Shown piece by piece: positions 8,755 to 16,527 of a DNA stretch of 64,000 nucleotides. Position numbers and translations under genes: made by a program. The notes beneath the pieces are model-generated. The model was not told the DNA's origin and did not search any database. It saw only the letters and a program-made list of their open reading frames with translations. Source of the DNA: an alpha proteobacterium AAP38 (lineage in GTDB: Bacteria; Pseudomonadota; Alphaproteobacteria; Azospirillales; Azospirillaceae). Every line of letters starts with the position of its first letter. Position 1 is the first letter of the stretch. The stretch is from NCBI GenBank assembly GCA_001296005.1, contig LJHR01000027.1, forward strand, positions 146,827-210,826. The letters are read 5' to 3'.

Positions 8755-10038
8755 ATGTCAGGAGAGGAACTGTCCGGGAGCAGGGGGGCATCGCCCGCCC
8801 CCTTTATCGCCCATGGCTACCGCTGGGGTTTCGCCCTGATCGCCAGCCTGTTTTTTCTTTGGGCCATTGCCAATAATTTCAACGACATCCTTATCCGCCA
8901 TTTTCAGAAGGCCCTGGGCCTGGACCGGATGCAGGCGGGTTTCATCCAGTTCGTGTTCTATATCGGCTATTTCGTGGTGGCTCTGCCCGCCGGTCAGGTG
9001 ATGCGCCGGTTCGGGTATAAGGCAGCCATCATTACCGGCCTATGCTTTTACGCCGGCGGGGCCCTGTTGTTCCTGCCCGCCTCTTATGTGCAGACCTACA
9101 GCCTGTTCCTGACGGCCCTGTTCGTCATCGCGGCGGGGGCGGCATTTCTGGAAACAGCCGCCAATCCCTACATCACCGCCTTCGGTGATCCCAGCCGTGC
9201 GCCACAGCGCCTGAACCTGGCGCAGTCCTTCAATGGTTTCGGGGCGTTCGTCGCCCCCATCATTGGCGGCGTGCTGATCTTCTCCGGCGTTGAGCATTCG
9301 CCAGAAGCGCTGGCCGCCATGTCCCCGGTGGATTTGGATGCCTACCGCGCCATGGAGGCGTCGACGGTACGCCTGCCATATGCGCTGCTGGCGGCGGTAG
9401 CGGGGTTCATTGCCCTGGCCGTGATCTTCACCACGCTGCCCAAGGGCGATATCGAACAGGGCTCTGACGAAGCATTCGGTAGTCAGGTTCGCCGCCTTCT
9501 ATCCCACCGCACCCTGGTGATGGCCGTCATCGCCCAGTTCTTCTATGTCGCGGCCCAGGTGGGGATCTGGAGCTACTTTGTGGATTTCGTGAAGGATGCG
9601 ATGCCGGAAGTTCCGGAAAAGCAGGCCGCCTTCATGCTGTCGGCCAGCCTGATCCTGTTCATGGTGGGCCGGTTTGTCGGCACGGCCCTGATGACACGGG
9701 TAGCGCCGGCCCGGTTGCTGGGCATTTACGCCGTTACCAATGCGCTGCTCTGCGCGGTGGCGGCCTTCGCGCCGGGACAGGTGGCCGTCGGTGCCCTGAT
9801 GCTGACCAGCTTTTTCATGTCGGTGATGTTCCCCACCATCTTCGCGCTGGGGATCGACAAGCTGGGCACCCTGGTGCCGCTGGGGTCGTCCTTCATCATC
9901 ATGGCCATCATCGGTGGGGCCATCTGTCCGCCACTTATGGGCATGGTCGCAGTCGCTACCGGTTCCATGCAGCTGGCATTCTTGCTTCCGCTGATCTGTT
10001 TCGCCGTGGTGGCGCTGTACGCCCTGCCGAAGCGGTAA
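8755..10038 (+). CDS. fucP: L-fucose:H+ symporter (FucP family MFS)
   Basis: A 427-residue protein with about 12 hydrophobic segments. WAIANNFNDILIRHFQKALGL, FVFYIGYFVVALPAG and LETAANPYITAFGD are hallmarks of the FucP/GluP/NagP branch of the major facilitator superfamily, which imports L-fucose and related sugars across the inner membrane. An AGGAGAAGG ribosome site precedes the ATG. It follows the Zn-dehydrogenase by 36 bases and is probably co-transcribed. The neighbouring fucose-catabolic genes support a substrate of L-fucose or the closely related L-galactose. Confidence 0.85.
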   Translation: MSGEELSGSRGASPAPFIAHGYRWGFALIASLFFLWAIANNFNDILIRHFQKALGLDRMQAGFIQFVFYIGYFVVALPAGQVMRRFGYKAAIITGLCFYAGGALLFLPASYVQTYSLFLTALFVIAAGAAFLETAANPYITAFGDPSRAPQRLNLAQSFNGFGAFVAPIIGGVLIFSGVEHSPEALAAMSPVDLDAYRAMEASTVRLPYALLAAVAGFIALAVIFTTLPKGDIEQGSDEAFGSQVRRLLSHRTLVMAVIAQFFYVAAQVGIWSYFVDFVKDAMPEVPEKQAAFMLSASLILFMVGRFVGTALMTRVAPARLLGIYAVTNALLCAVAAFAPGQVAVGALMLTSFFMSVMFPTIFALGIDKLGTLVPLGSSFIIMAIIGGAICPPLMGMVAVATGSMQLAFLLPLICFAVVALYALPKR

Positions 10039-10048
10039 TGCCCTCAGT

Positions 10049-10072
10049 TCGGGGCGGGGCTTATCGCCCCGA
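10049..10072. terminator. Hairpin between convergent fucP and FAH-hydrolase genes
   Basis: TCGGGGCG and CGCCCCGA form an 8-bp perfect stem with an 8-base loop, just after the fucP stop and before the 3' end of the convergent operon. No T-run follows on either strand, so it may be a weak bidirectional terminator. A short (ACCT)4 tract at 10077-10092 follows it. Confidence 0.45.
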
Positions 10073-10086
10073 CCTGACCTACCTAC

Positions 10087-10932
10087 CTACCTCGCCGCTA
10101 CAACCAGTTGTTCCTGCTCGCCCAGACCCTGGATGCCCAGGCGGATACGGTCGCCGGGGACAAGGTATTTCGGCGGCTTCTGGCCCATGCCGACGCCGGG
10201 TGGGGTGCCCGTGGTGACGATGTCGCCGGGCTGCAGGCTCATGAACTGGCTGAGGTAGGAGACAATGAAGCCCGGCTTGAAGATCATGGTGCGGGTGGAG
10301 CCATCCTGATAGCGCTGGCCATTCACCTCCAGCCACATGGATAGATCACCGGGATCACCCACCTCGTCCGCCGTCACCAGCCACGGTCCGATGGGGCCGA
10401 AACTGTCGCAGCCCTTGCCCTTGTCCCAGGTGCCGCCACGGTCCAACTGGAAGGCGCGTTCGGAGACGTCATTGCAGACGAAATAGCCGGCAATGGCCGC
10501 CTGACCCGCCGCCTCGTCCACATAACGGCATTCGGTGCCGATGACGAAGGCCAACTCCACCTCCCAATCCAGTTTGGTGGAATTGCGCGGCTGAATGACG
10601 GGATCGTTGGGGCCGGACAGGGCGCTGGTGGCCTTCATGAACACCACCGGTTCCGCTGGCACGGGCAGGCCGCTTTCCGCGGCATGGTCGGCATAGTTCA
10701 GGCCGATGCACAGGAACTTGCCCGGACGCGCCACACAGGCGCCATACCGTTCCACATTCTCCACTACGGGCAGGCTGATGGGGTCGATGGCGGCGATGCG
10801 GGACAGGGTGTCGGGCGTGACGGCGGAACCGTCAATATCGGCCACCACGCCTGACAGGTCGCGGATGGTACCGTCGGCGGCCAGAAGGCCCGGCTTTTCA
10901 GCGCCGGCGGCGCCGTATCGAAGCAGTTTCAT
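10087..10932 (-). CDS. FAH-family hydrolase, probable 2,4-diketo-3-deoxy-L-fuconate hydrolase
   Basis: A 281-residue fumarylacetoacetate-hydrolase-fold enzyme. The central GLNYADHAAESG, the metal-binding LDWEVELAFVIG and the C-terminal GDIVTTGTPPGVGMG are classic for the family. In non-phosphorylative L-fucose and L-rhamnose pathways this family cleaves the 2,4-diketo-3-deoxy acid to pyruvate and L-lactate, and the adjacent SDR makes exactly that substrate. It is the last gene of the minus-strand operon, 30 bases after the SDR. Substrate is inferred from context. Confidence 0.85.
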   Translation of the reverse strand: MKLLRYGAAGAEKPGLLAADGTIRDLSGVVADIDGSAVTPDTLSRIAAIDPISLPVVENVERYGACVARPGKFLCIGLNYADHAAESGLPVPAEPVVFMKATSALSGPNDPVIQPRNSTKLDWEVELAFVIGTECRYVDEAAGQAAIAGYFVCNDVSERAFQLDRGGTWDKGKGCDSFGPIGPWLVTADEVGDPGDLSMWLEVNGQRYQDGSTRTMIFKPGFIVSYLSQFMSLQPGDIVTTGTPPGVGMGQKPPKYLVPGDRIRLGIQGLGEQEQLVVAAR

Positions 10933-10962
10933 TGTGGTTTCCTGAAAATGCGGCAGCTTGGG

Positions 10963-11712
10963 TCAGTTGGTCCAGCCGCCATCGACGACATGAGCTTGGC
11001 CCGTGGTGAAGGTACTTTCATCCGACGCCAGATAAAGGGCCAGCGCCGCAATTTCCTGCGGGGCACCCACGCGGCCCATCGGCTGACGGGCGGTGAAGCT
11101 GGCCCAGGCTCCCTCATAATCGCCGGTGGCGCGCAAGCGTTCATGCAGGGACGGGGTGTCGACGGTGCCGGGGCAGATGGCGTTGACGCGGATGCCCTTG
11201 GTCACGAAATCGGCGGCGACGGCGCGGGTCAGGCCCAGGACGGCAGCCTTTGACGCACCATAGATGAAGCGGTTCGGCACGCCCTTGATGGAACTGGCAA
11301 CCGAGGACATGTTGATGATCGATCCGCCGCCCCGTTCGATCATGCCGGGCAGGAAGGTGCGGATCATGCGGAACATGGCTTTGACATTGATGTCAAAGGA
11401 CAGGTCCCATTCATCCTCTGTGCATTCCAGGATATTGCCGCCGGTGACGATGCCGGCACAGTTGAACAGCACATCGATTCCACCGATCTCTGCACTGGCC
11501 GCCGCGATATCCGCCGGGTCGCGCACATCCAGGCGGCGCGTCTTGCAACCCGACAGGCTTTCCAGGGCGGCGGCGTTGATATCCGTGGCCCAGACAGTGG
11601 CGCCTTCTGCCGCGAACAGTTCGGCGGTGGCGCGACCGATCCCTTGGCCGGCAGCGGTGATCAGGGCGGTCTTTCCCGCCAGTCTGCCCTTATGGCTCAT
11701 GATGCCTGTCAT
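10963..11712 (-). CDS. SDR oxidoreductase, probable 2-keto-3-deoxy-L-fuconate dehydrogenase
   Basis: A classical short-chain dehydrogenase of about 249 residues: cofactor motif TAAGQGIG, NCAG, catalytic Ser in the SSVASS region and YGASK. The sequence, including GKTALITAAGQGIGRATAELF and CPGTVDTPSLHER, closely recalls the Xanthomonas 2-keto-3-deoxy-L-fuconate 4-dehydrogenase as I remember it. It would oxidise the dehydratase product to the 2,4-diketo acid using NAD+. An in-frame ATG four codons downstream (11700) is an alternative start. It sits nine bases after the UxaA-type large subunit and before the FAH hydrolase. Confidence 0.85.
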   Translation of the reverse strand: MTGIMSHKGRLAGKTALITAAGQGIGRATAELFAAEGATVWATDINAAALESLSGCKTRRLDVRDPADIAAASAEIGGIDVLFNCAGIVTGGNILECTEDEWDLSFDINVKAMFRMIRTFLPGMIERGGGSIINMSSVASSIKGVPNRFIYGASKAAVLGLTRAVAADFVTKGIRVNAICPGTVDTPSLHERLRATGDYEGAWASFTARQPMGRVGAPQEIAALALYLASDESTFTTGQAHVVDGGWTN

Positions 11713-11721
11713 GGTTCCGGT

Positions 11722-12918
11722 TCAACGGGGAAAGCAGCCAGGCCCCGAGGGCTCGAACGCCTTATAGGTCAGGATGAATTCGCGGTGGCCCATGGCTTCG
11801 GATTTGGTTTCCGCCCCACCGGCCACCGCCTGGATCATATCCACAATCTGTGCACCGACACTGTGCAATGTCGCAGACCCGTCGAAGATGGCGCCGGCAT
11901 TGATGTCCATATCCTCGCCCATGCGCTGCCAGGTTTCGGGATTGCCGGTGATCTTGATGACGGGGGCGATGGCCGATCCCACCACCGATCCGCGCCCCGT
12001 GGTGAACAGGGTCAGATGCGCGCCGCTGGCAATCATCTCCACAATCTCTGCATTGTCGGAAATGTTGGGGAAGCCGAAACGCGGCTCCCCGTCCGGCACC
12101 ACATCCATCAGGTACAGACCAGGGGTGGTGGGCCGTTCCGGCGGCTTGATCACGCCGACAATAGGACGGCTGCCGGATTTGACATAGGCACCGGCCGATT
12201 TCTCCTCCTGCGAGGACAGCCCGCCTTCGGCATTGCCGGGGGCAAAACTGCCGAAACCCATGGTGCGGTAATAGGTTTCAGCCTTGGTGATGGAGGCCAC
12301 GATGGCATCGGCCACCGATGGGCTGGCAGCGCGGTGGGCCATCGGCCCCTCGCACCCGATCATCTCCCCCGTCTCCTCAAAGATGCAGGTGGCGCCGGCA
12401 TCGACCAGACGGTCAAAGGCACGGCCCACGGCGGGATTGGCCGTAATGCCGCTGGTCCCGTCTGACCCGCCGCAGATGGTGCCCACCACCAGATCGGACA
12501 GGGCCAGGGGTACGCGTACCCGACTGGCCGTCATCTGTGCCTGAACCCGCGCCACGGCGGCACGGCCCTGCTCAATGGCGGTACGCGTGCCGCCCACCTG
12601 CTGGATCACGATGGTTTCAACGGGGCGTCCATGGGCGGCGGCATGGGCGGCCACCCCCTCGCGGTCAAAGCTTTCGCATCCCAGCGAAACCAGGATGACG
12701 CCGCCAACATTGGGATGGGCGACCAACGCCTTCATCATCCGTCGCGCGTAATCATTGGGGTAACAGCCTGGAAACCCCACCAGATGCACCTGTGGGTCAT
12801 CGGCCAGATCCACGATCCGCCGGGCCGCATGGTGGGCGCATTCCACCAGATAGGCCACGATCAGTGCATCACGGATGCCCTTGCGCCCATCGGGCCGCAG
12901 ATAGCCTTGCGCGTTCAT
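11722..12918 (-). CDS. UxaA-family dehydratase, large (C-terminal) subunit; probable L-fuconate dehydratase
   Basis: A 398-residue protein matching the C-terminal catalytic domain of altronate/galactarate dehydratases (UxaA/GarD), with GFPGCYPNDYA, VSLGCES and GTICGGSDGTSGITANPAVG. The family eliminates water from sugar acids with a metal centre. The usual SAF-type N-terminal domain is encoded by the separate upstream gene (12929-13222), ten bases away, as in two-part members such as SuyA/SuyB. Position between lactonase and SDR implies L-fuconate to 2-keto-3-deoxy-L-fuconate. Altronate dehydration is the alternative, but no uxaB or uxaC is present here. Confidence 0.8.
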   Translation of the reverse strand: MNAQGYLRPDGRKGIRDALIVAYLVECAHHAARRIVDLADDPQVHLVGFPGCYPNDYARRMMKALVAHPNVGGVILVSLGCESFDREGVAAHAAAHGRPVETIVIQQVGGTRTAIEQGRAAVARVQAQMTASRVRVPLALSDLVVGTICGGSDGTSGITANPAVGRAFDRLVDAGATCIFEETGEMIGCEGPMAHRAASPSVADAIVASITKAETYYRTMGFGSFAPGNAEGGLSSQEEKSAGAYVKSGSRPIVGVIKPPERPTTPGLYLMDVVPDGEPRFGFPNISDNAEIVEMIASGAHLTLFTTGRGSVVGSAIAPVIKITGNPETWQRMGEDMDINAGAIFDGSATLHSVGAQIVDMIQAVAGGAETKSEAMGHREFILTYKAFEPSGPGCFPR

Positions 12919-12928
12919 GGCGCCCCCT

Positions 12929-13222
12929 TCAGCCGGTGACCGCGTCGCGCAGATGCGCGCCGATATAGTCGCTTTTCATGTTGTGCATATGGACCCAGCC
13001 GCCTGCCCTGATATCGGCGGTCATCGAGCCGATGGACGCGCCGTATTTTATGACCTTGTCACCGGTGGAAAGGTCGCGGCGTGCCAGTTTGTGACCCAGG
13101 GCCACACGCTGCGCTGCGACGATGTCCGCCCCCTCCACGCGGATATGTTCACCCGCCTCCACCGTCCGGCAGCAGACAACGACATTATCGTCGCCATGCA
13201 GCAGGATTACCGCCGGTGCCAT
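12929..13222 (-). CDS. UxaA-family dehydratase, small (SAF domain) subunit
   Basis: A 97-residue protein beginning MAPAVILLHGDDNVVVCC and continuing with IAAQRVALGHKLA-type and KVIKYGASIG segments that match the N-terminal SAF domain of altronate dehydratase. It would pair with the large subunit just downstream to form one active enzyme. The ATG overlaps the TGA of the preceding lactonase gene by one base; a GTG one codon earlier would give a GTGA overlap. Splitting the enzyme into two genes is common but not universal in UxaA relatives. Confidence 0.8.
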   Translation of the reverse strand: MAPAVILLHGDDNVVVCCRTVEAGEHIRVEGADIVAAQRVALGHKLARRDLSTGDKVIKYGASIGSMTADIRAGGWVHMHNMKSDYIGAHLRDAVTG

Positions 13223-14055
13223 CACGCCCCCTCCAGCCTGTAAGTACGTGCGGCATTGCCGCCCATGATCGCGGTCGCCGCGCCGGCATCCAGCCGGGCC
13301 AGTAACGCCTGGGTCAGCGCGTGCCAGCGGTGATAGGACCCGGCCAGGTCCAGCACCGGCCAGTCACTGCCCCAGATCAGCCGATCCGGCCCGAACAGGT
13401 CCAGCAGTTCCGCCATCCTGTCCAGAATGGCTGCATCATCCGTGCCGGGCACCATTTCCGTCAGCAGGCCCGACAGTTTACAGGTGACATTGCCACATTG
13501 GGCGGCGGCGGCCATGTCCCGGCGCCAGCCAGGGATGGGGCCTATGCCGATCGGGCCCTTGGCCCCATGGTCGATGATGATGGGCAGATCGGGGTAACGC
13601 CGGGCCAGTTCAGCGACACAGGTCAGTTGCGGCGGCATTACCAGCGCATCGAAGGTCAGGCCCGATACCTGCAAGGCCTCAAGCCCTGCGGCCCGTTGGG
13701 AGCCGAGTATCCAGGCGGGATCGTCAATATCCTGCAGCATGGGCCGGATGCCGATGAACTTCGCCTGCGCCCGCCGCCGTGCAATCTGATCGGTAATGTC
13801 TGGCGCATCCAGATCGACCCAGCCGACCACCCCCTTGATCCAGGGGGTGGCCGTCGCCAGTCCCATCAGGAAATCCGTTTCCGCAACCGTGGGTGCCGCC
13901 TGGACTAGGATGGTGGCGTCAATGCCGGCACCATCCAGCAGGGGACGCAGGTCCGCCGGCAAGATCGGACGGTACAGTCTGGGCAGGGCCGGGGTCAGCC
14001 AGCCATAATCGCCGCGCGCTGGGTCCCAGAAATGCTGATGCGCGTCGATGATCAT
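13222..14055 (-). CDS. Amidohydrolase (COG3618), probable L-fucono-/L-galactono-lactonase
   Basis: A 277-residue metal-dependent hydrolase with the N-terminal HxH signature in MIIDAHQHFWDP and C-terminal RLIWGSDWPV, typical of COG3618 lactonases. This family includes L-fucono-1,5-lactonase and L-rhamnono-lactonase, which open the lactone made by the aldose 1-dehydrogenase. The ATG overlaps the stop of the aldo-keto reductase gene by four bases, and its own stop overlaps the dehydratase small subunit. Operon order (dehydrogenase, lactonase, dehydratase) follows the pathway. Confidence 0.85.
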   Translation of the reverse strand: MIIDAHQHFWDPARGDYGWLTPALPRLYRPILPADLRPLLDGAGIDATILVQAAPTVAETDFLMGLATATPWIKGVVGWVDLDAPDITDQIARRRAQAKFIGIRPMLQDIDDPAWILGSQRAAGLEALQVSGLTFDALVMPPQLTCVAELARRYPDLPIIIDHGAKGPIGIGPIPGWRRDMAAAAQCGNVTCKLSGLLTEMVPGTDDAAILDRMAELLDLFGPDRLIWGSDWPVLDLAGSYHRWHALTQALLARLDAGAATAIMGGNAARTYRLEGA

Positions 14056-15092
14056 CGCACGGACCCCATCACCGATGGGATGGGAGCATCGGGCCGCAGC
14101 AGGCCCAGAAGCCGCAGCTCCGACCAGAAATCCGCTGGTATCGGTGCCTCATACAACTGCCGGATTGCCCGCACCCGGTCAGGTGTGTCCAGGCCGGGAA
14201 TGACGCTGGCCACAACCGGATGGGAAAGCACGAATTGCAGGGCAGCGGCCGGAAGGGTGACACCATACCGCTCGCATGCATCCTCAATCCGGCCCACCCG
14301 TTCCAGGATGTCCGGCGGGGCGGGCGCATAATTGTAGTATCCCGCACTGTCACCGCGCGTGCCGGTCGCCAGGATGCCGGAATTGAAGATGCCGCCCAGG
14401 ATCAGGCTGACACCGCGACGGGCACAGAGGGGGATCAGGTCATCCAACGCGCCCTGTTCCAGCAGCGTGTAACGCCCGGCCAGCAGGATCACGTCCAGAT
14501 CGGCCCGATCCAGACAATCCAGACAGGCCTGTACCTCATTCACGCCGAGGCCGAAGGCCGTGATCGACCCCTCCGCCCGCAACCGTTCCAGTGCGTGGAA
14601 ACCGCTGCCTGTCGTCAATTGCGCCATCATGGCGCTGTTCGCATCGCCATGGGTCACCGCACCGATATCATGGACATAAAGGATGTCCACCCGCGCCAGC
14701 CCCAGCCGCTGCAACGACGCCTCGTGCGAGCGCAGAATGCCATCATGGCTGTAATCGTAAACCGGGCGGAAGGGCAGGGCGGAGCGGAAGCCGCACCGTT
14801 CCCGATCGTCTATGACACCGGTGTCGGCAACCAGCCGTCGCCCCACCTTCGTGGACAGAACCACGTTGGTGCGCCCACGCACCGCGTCCCCCACCCGCCG
14901 TTCCGACAGGCCAAAACCATAATAGGGTGCCGTATCAATATGCGTCAGTCCTGAATCCAGGGCTGTGGACAGGGTGGCGCGGGCCTGTTCGTCCCCCACG
15001 GGGTGGTACAGATTACCCATAGGGGCGGCGCCGAAACCGATTTCCGGCACCGTTAGCGCGGTGCGCCCGACGCGGCGGCGGGGCAATGTCAT
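14052..15092 (-). CDS. Aldo/keto reductase, probable L-fucose (D-threo-aldose) 1-dehydrogenase
   Basis: A 346-residue aldo-keto reductase. The catalytic Asp and Tyr are in HIDTAPYYGFGLSE, Lys in LSTKVGR and His in YVHDIG. Members of this subgroup (D-threo-aldose 1-dehydrogenase and plant L-galactose dehydrogenase) oxidise L-fucose, L-galactose or D-arabinose at C1 to the lactone with NAD(P)+. Its ATG overlaps the mutarotase TGA (ATGA), so the two are probably translationally coupled. The enzyme's known tolerance of L-galactose supports a dual-substrate role here, which is inference. Confidence 0.88.
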   Translation of the reverse strand: MTLPRRRVGRTALTVPEIGFGAAPMGNLYHPVGDEQARATLSTALDSGLTHIDTAPYYGFGLSERRVGDAVRGRTNVVLSTKVGRRLVADTGVIDDRERCGFRSALPFRPVYDYSHDGILRSHEASLQRLGLARVDILYVHDIGAVTHGDANSAMMAQLTTGSGFHALERLRAEGSITAFGLGVNEVQACLDCLDRADLDVILLAGRYTLLEQGALDDLIPLCARRGVSLILGGIFNSGILATGTRGDSAGYYNYAPAPPDILERVGRIEDACERYGVTLPAAALQFVLSHPVVASVIPGLDTPDRVRAIRQLYEAPIPADFWSELRLLGLLRPDAPIPSVMGSVR

Positions 15093-15451
15093 TCCATCCC
15101 CCCGGCTAATGGTTCATGCTGTGAAAGATCGAAGATGGGCTGCATCGGGCGCCATTTCTCCCCCGCTTGCGCTGCCGGCAGCGCCTTCTGGAAACGCCAC
15201 ATTAGCGTTTCCCAACGGGATACGGCTTCGTCCTGGGCGGCTGGGGTGGGGCGGGGATAGTCATCCGTGACCTCTGCTACCATGACCATCCGGTCATCCA
15301 CCCGCCAAATCTGCATCTCCACCACACCGGACGCCCGGATATGGTCCAGAACCTCTGGCCAGACGCCGCCAGGCCGATGCAAATTTTCATAGTCGGCAAT
15401 CAGTGCGGCATCCGACACAAGGTCGAGCGCCAGAACCAGACGGCGGGTCAT
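15089..15451 (-). CDS. RhaM-like L-fucose/L-rhamnose mutarotase
   Basis: A 120-residue protein starting MTRRLVLALDLVSD and containing ADYENLHRPGGVWPEV and the VVEMQIWRVDDRMVMVAEV strand pair, which match the RhaM family (DUF718) of small mutarotases. It interconverts alpha and beta anomers so the aldose dehydrogenase receives its preferred form. The ATG at 15451 fits family length; a TTG eight codons upstream is also in frame. It is the first gene of the seven-gene operon and lies just downstream of the proposed operator. Confidence 0.85.
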   Translation of the reverse strand: MTRRLVLALDLVSDAALIADYENLHRPGGVWPEVLDHIRASGVVEMQIWRVDDRMVMVAEVTDDYPRPTPAAQDEAVSRWETLMWRFQKALPAAQAGEKWRPMQPIFDLSQHEPLAGGME

Positions 15452-15523
15452 TTCCCGCCCCCGATATGGCTCCAAAGCATGGACACGACCTCCCCCAATT
15501 TCTGAGGTGTCATTATCGCTTGT

Positions 15524-15538
15524 GAAATCATAATCTCA
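15524..15538. promoter_or_regulatory. Possible IclR-type operator before the fucose operon
   Basis: GAAATCATAATCTCA (minus strand TGAGATTATGATTTC) lies 73-87 bases upstream of the mutarotase start, in the 116-bp gap between that gene and the IclR gene. It resembles the site before the Zn-dehydrogenase at 7651-7664 (shared TGAGA and ATTTC arms, spacing different by one base). The rest of the gap is AT-rich and would also hold the promoter. Confidence 0.4.
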
Positions 15539-15567
15539 AATAAGAAAATACGGATGATCGGGGGCGA

Positions 15568-16347
15568 TCAGCCCTTATGGCCCAGAACCGCGGAGATTGC
15601 CTGGGTTGCGGCGCGCAGTTCCTGGCGCGCCGCCTCGGTATCCACCTTCTGTGACCCGTCGATCATCTCCATGAAGGGGATGGTCAGGGCCGCCATGACA
15701 TCGCCGTTGAAGCCGAAAATCGGTAGGCTGATATCGGTGACGCCAAAGGTTACGGGGCTTTTGCGGCTGTCAAAGCCCTGAGTCCGGACCTGGGCCAGCG
15801 CCTTTTCCAGGGCGGCCCGGTCGCAAGCCGTCCCCTTTGCCGCCTCTGCCAGTTCGATCAGACGGGATGTGCGGGCAGGGGGAGAGAAGGCCAGTAGGAC
15901 ATGGCCGGAACAACTGCGCAGCAGATCGACGGCGGCCCCCACCTTCAGTGCGAAGCCGCGTGTGCCGGTGCTTTCCTGGCGGGCGATCACCAGACCCTGG
16001 CCGCCATTCACCACCACCAGATGGCAGGATTGTCCCACCGCCGATGCCAGCCGCTCCATCGGCATCAGGGCAGCGGCAATCAGGTTCTGCGACGGGGTGG
16101 CGCGCAAGGCCACATCAAGCAGCTTGTAGGCCACGGTATAGCGGTCGGTCGTTTCCGATTTTTGGAGATAGCCGTGCATCTCCATGACGATGACGATGCG
16201 GAACAGTTCGCCCACCGACCGGCCCAGGATGGCTGACATCTCGCTGATCTGCATGCCCGCCGGTCGGTCGGCCAGCAGTTCCAGAATTTCAAAGGCCTTT
16301 TCCAGGGCGGGGGCCGCGTAGGTGCCTTTCAATCCGGGACGGGACAT
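15568..16347 (-). CDS. IclR-family transcriptional regulator
   Basis: A 259-residue regulator with an N-terminal winged helix (about residues 8-70: ALEKAFEILELLADRP, MQISEMSAILGRSVGELFRIV) and a C-terminal IclR effector domain (about 80-255, with GQSCHLVVVNGGQGLVIAR and GVTDISLPIFGFNGDVMAALTIP). The ATG at 16347 has AAAGGAT seven bases upstream; an upstream in-frame start would add 20 residues of non-family sequence. Co-directional with and just upstream of the fucose operon, so it is the likely local regulator, responding to a pathway intermediate. Confidence 0.9.
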   Translation of the reverse strand: MSRPGLKGTYAAPALEKAFEILELLADRPAGMQISEMSAILGRSVGELFRIVIVMEMHGYLQKSETTDRYTVAYKLLDVALRATPSQNLIAAALMPMERLASAVGQSCHLVVVNGGQGLVIARQESTGTRGFALKVGAAVDLLRSCSGHVLLAFSPPARTSRLIELAEAAKGTACDRAALEKALAQVRTQGFDSRKSPVTFGVTDISLPIFGFNGDVMAALTIPFMEMIDGSQKVDTEAARQELRAATQAISAVLGHKG

Positions 16348-16448
16348 GGATGATCCTTTCACCAACCGGCCATCGCGAATGCCAGTTCTCTGTCGGGACA
16401 AAGCCATACACCGGGCGAACCGGTTTTTGAAGCCGGGTGGTGTCCACC

Positions 16449-16487
16449 AAAAAATTGGCCCCGTCCCTGTTCCCAGGGACGGGGCCA
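16449..16487 (-). terminator. Strong rho-independent terminator after the first TonB receptor gene
   Basis: On the minus strand a perfect 14-bp stem (arms 16456-16469 and 16474-16487, TGGCCCCGTCCCTG and its complement) with a 4-base loop is followed by a run of T (16449-16456 region). It lies about 40 bases past the receptor stop and should end transcription before the IclR gene. Confidence 0.92.
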
Positions 16488-16527
16488 GTGATCTCGCGGG
16501 GAAGGAATTCAGCCCGCGGGAGGGAGA

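Noticed and set aside
10077..10092. (ACCT)4 tetranucleotide repeat as a phase-variation tract
   Set aside because: It lies at and beyond the stop codon of the FAH hydrolase gene, so changes in repeat number would not alter the protein; only four units.
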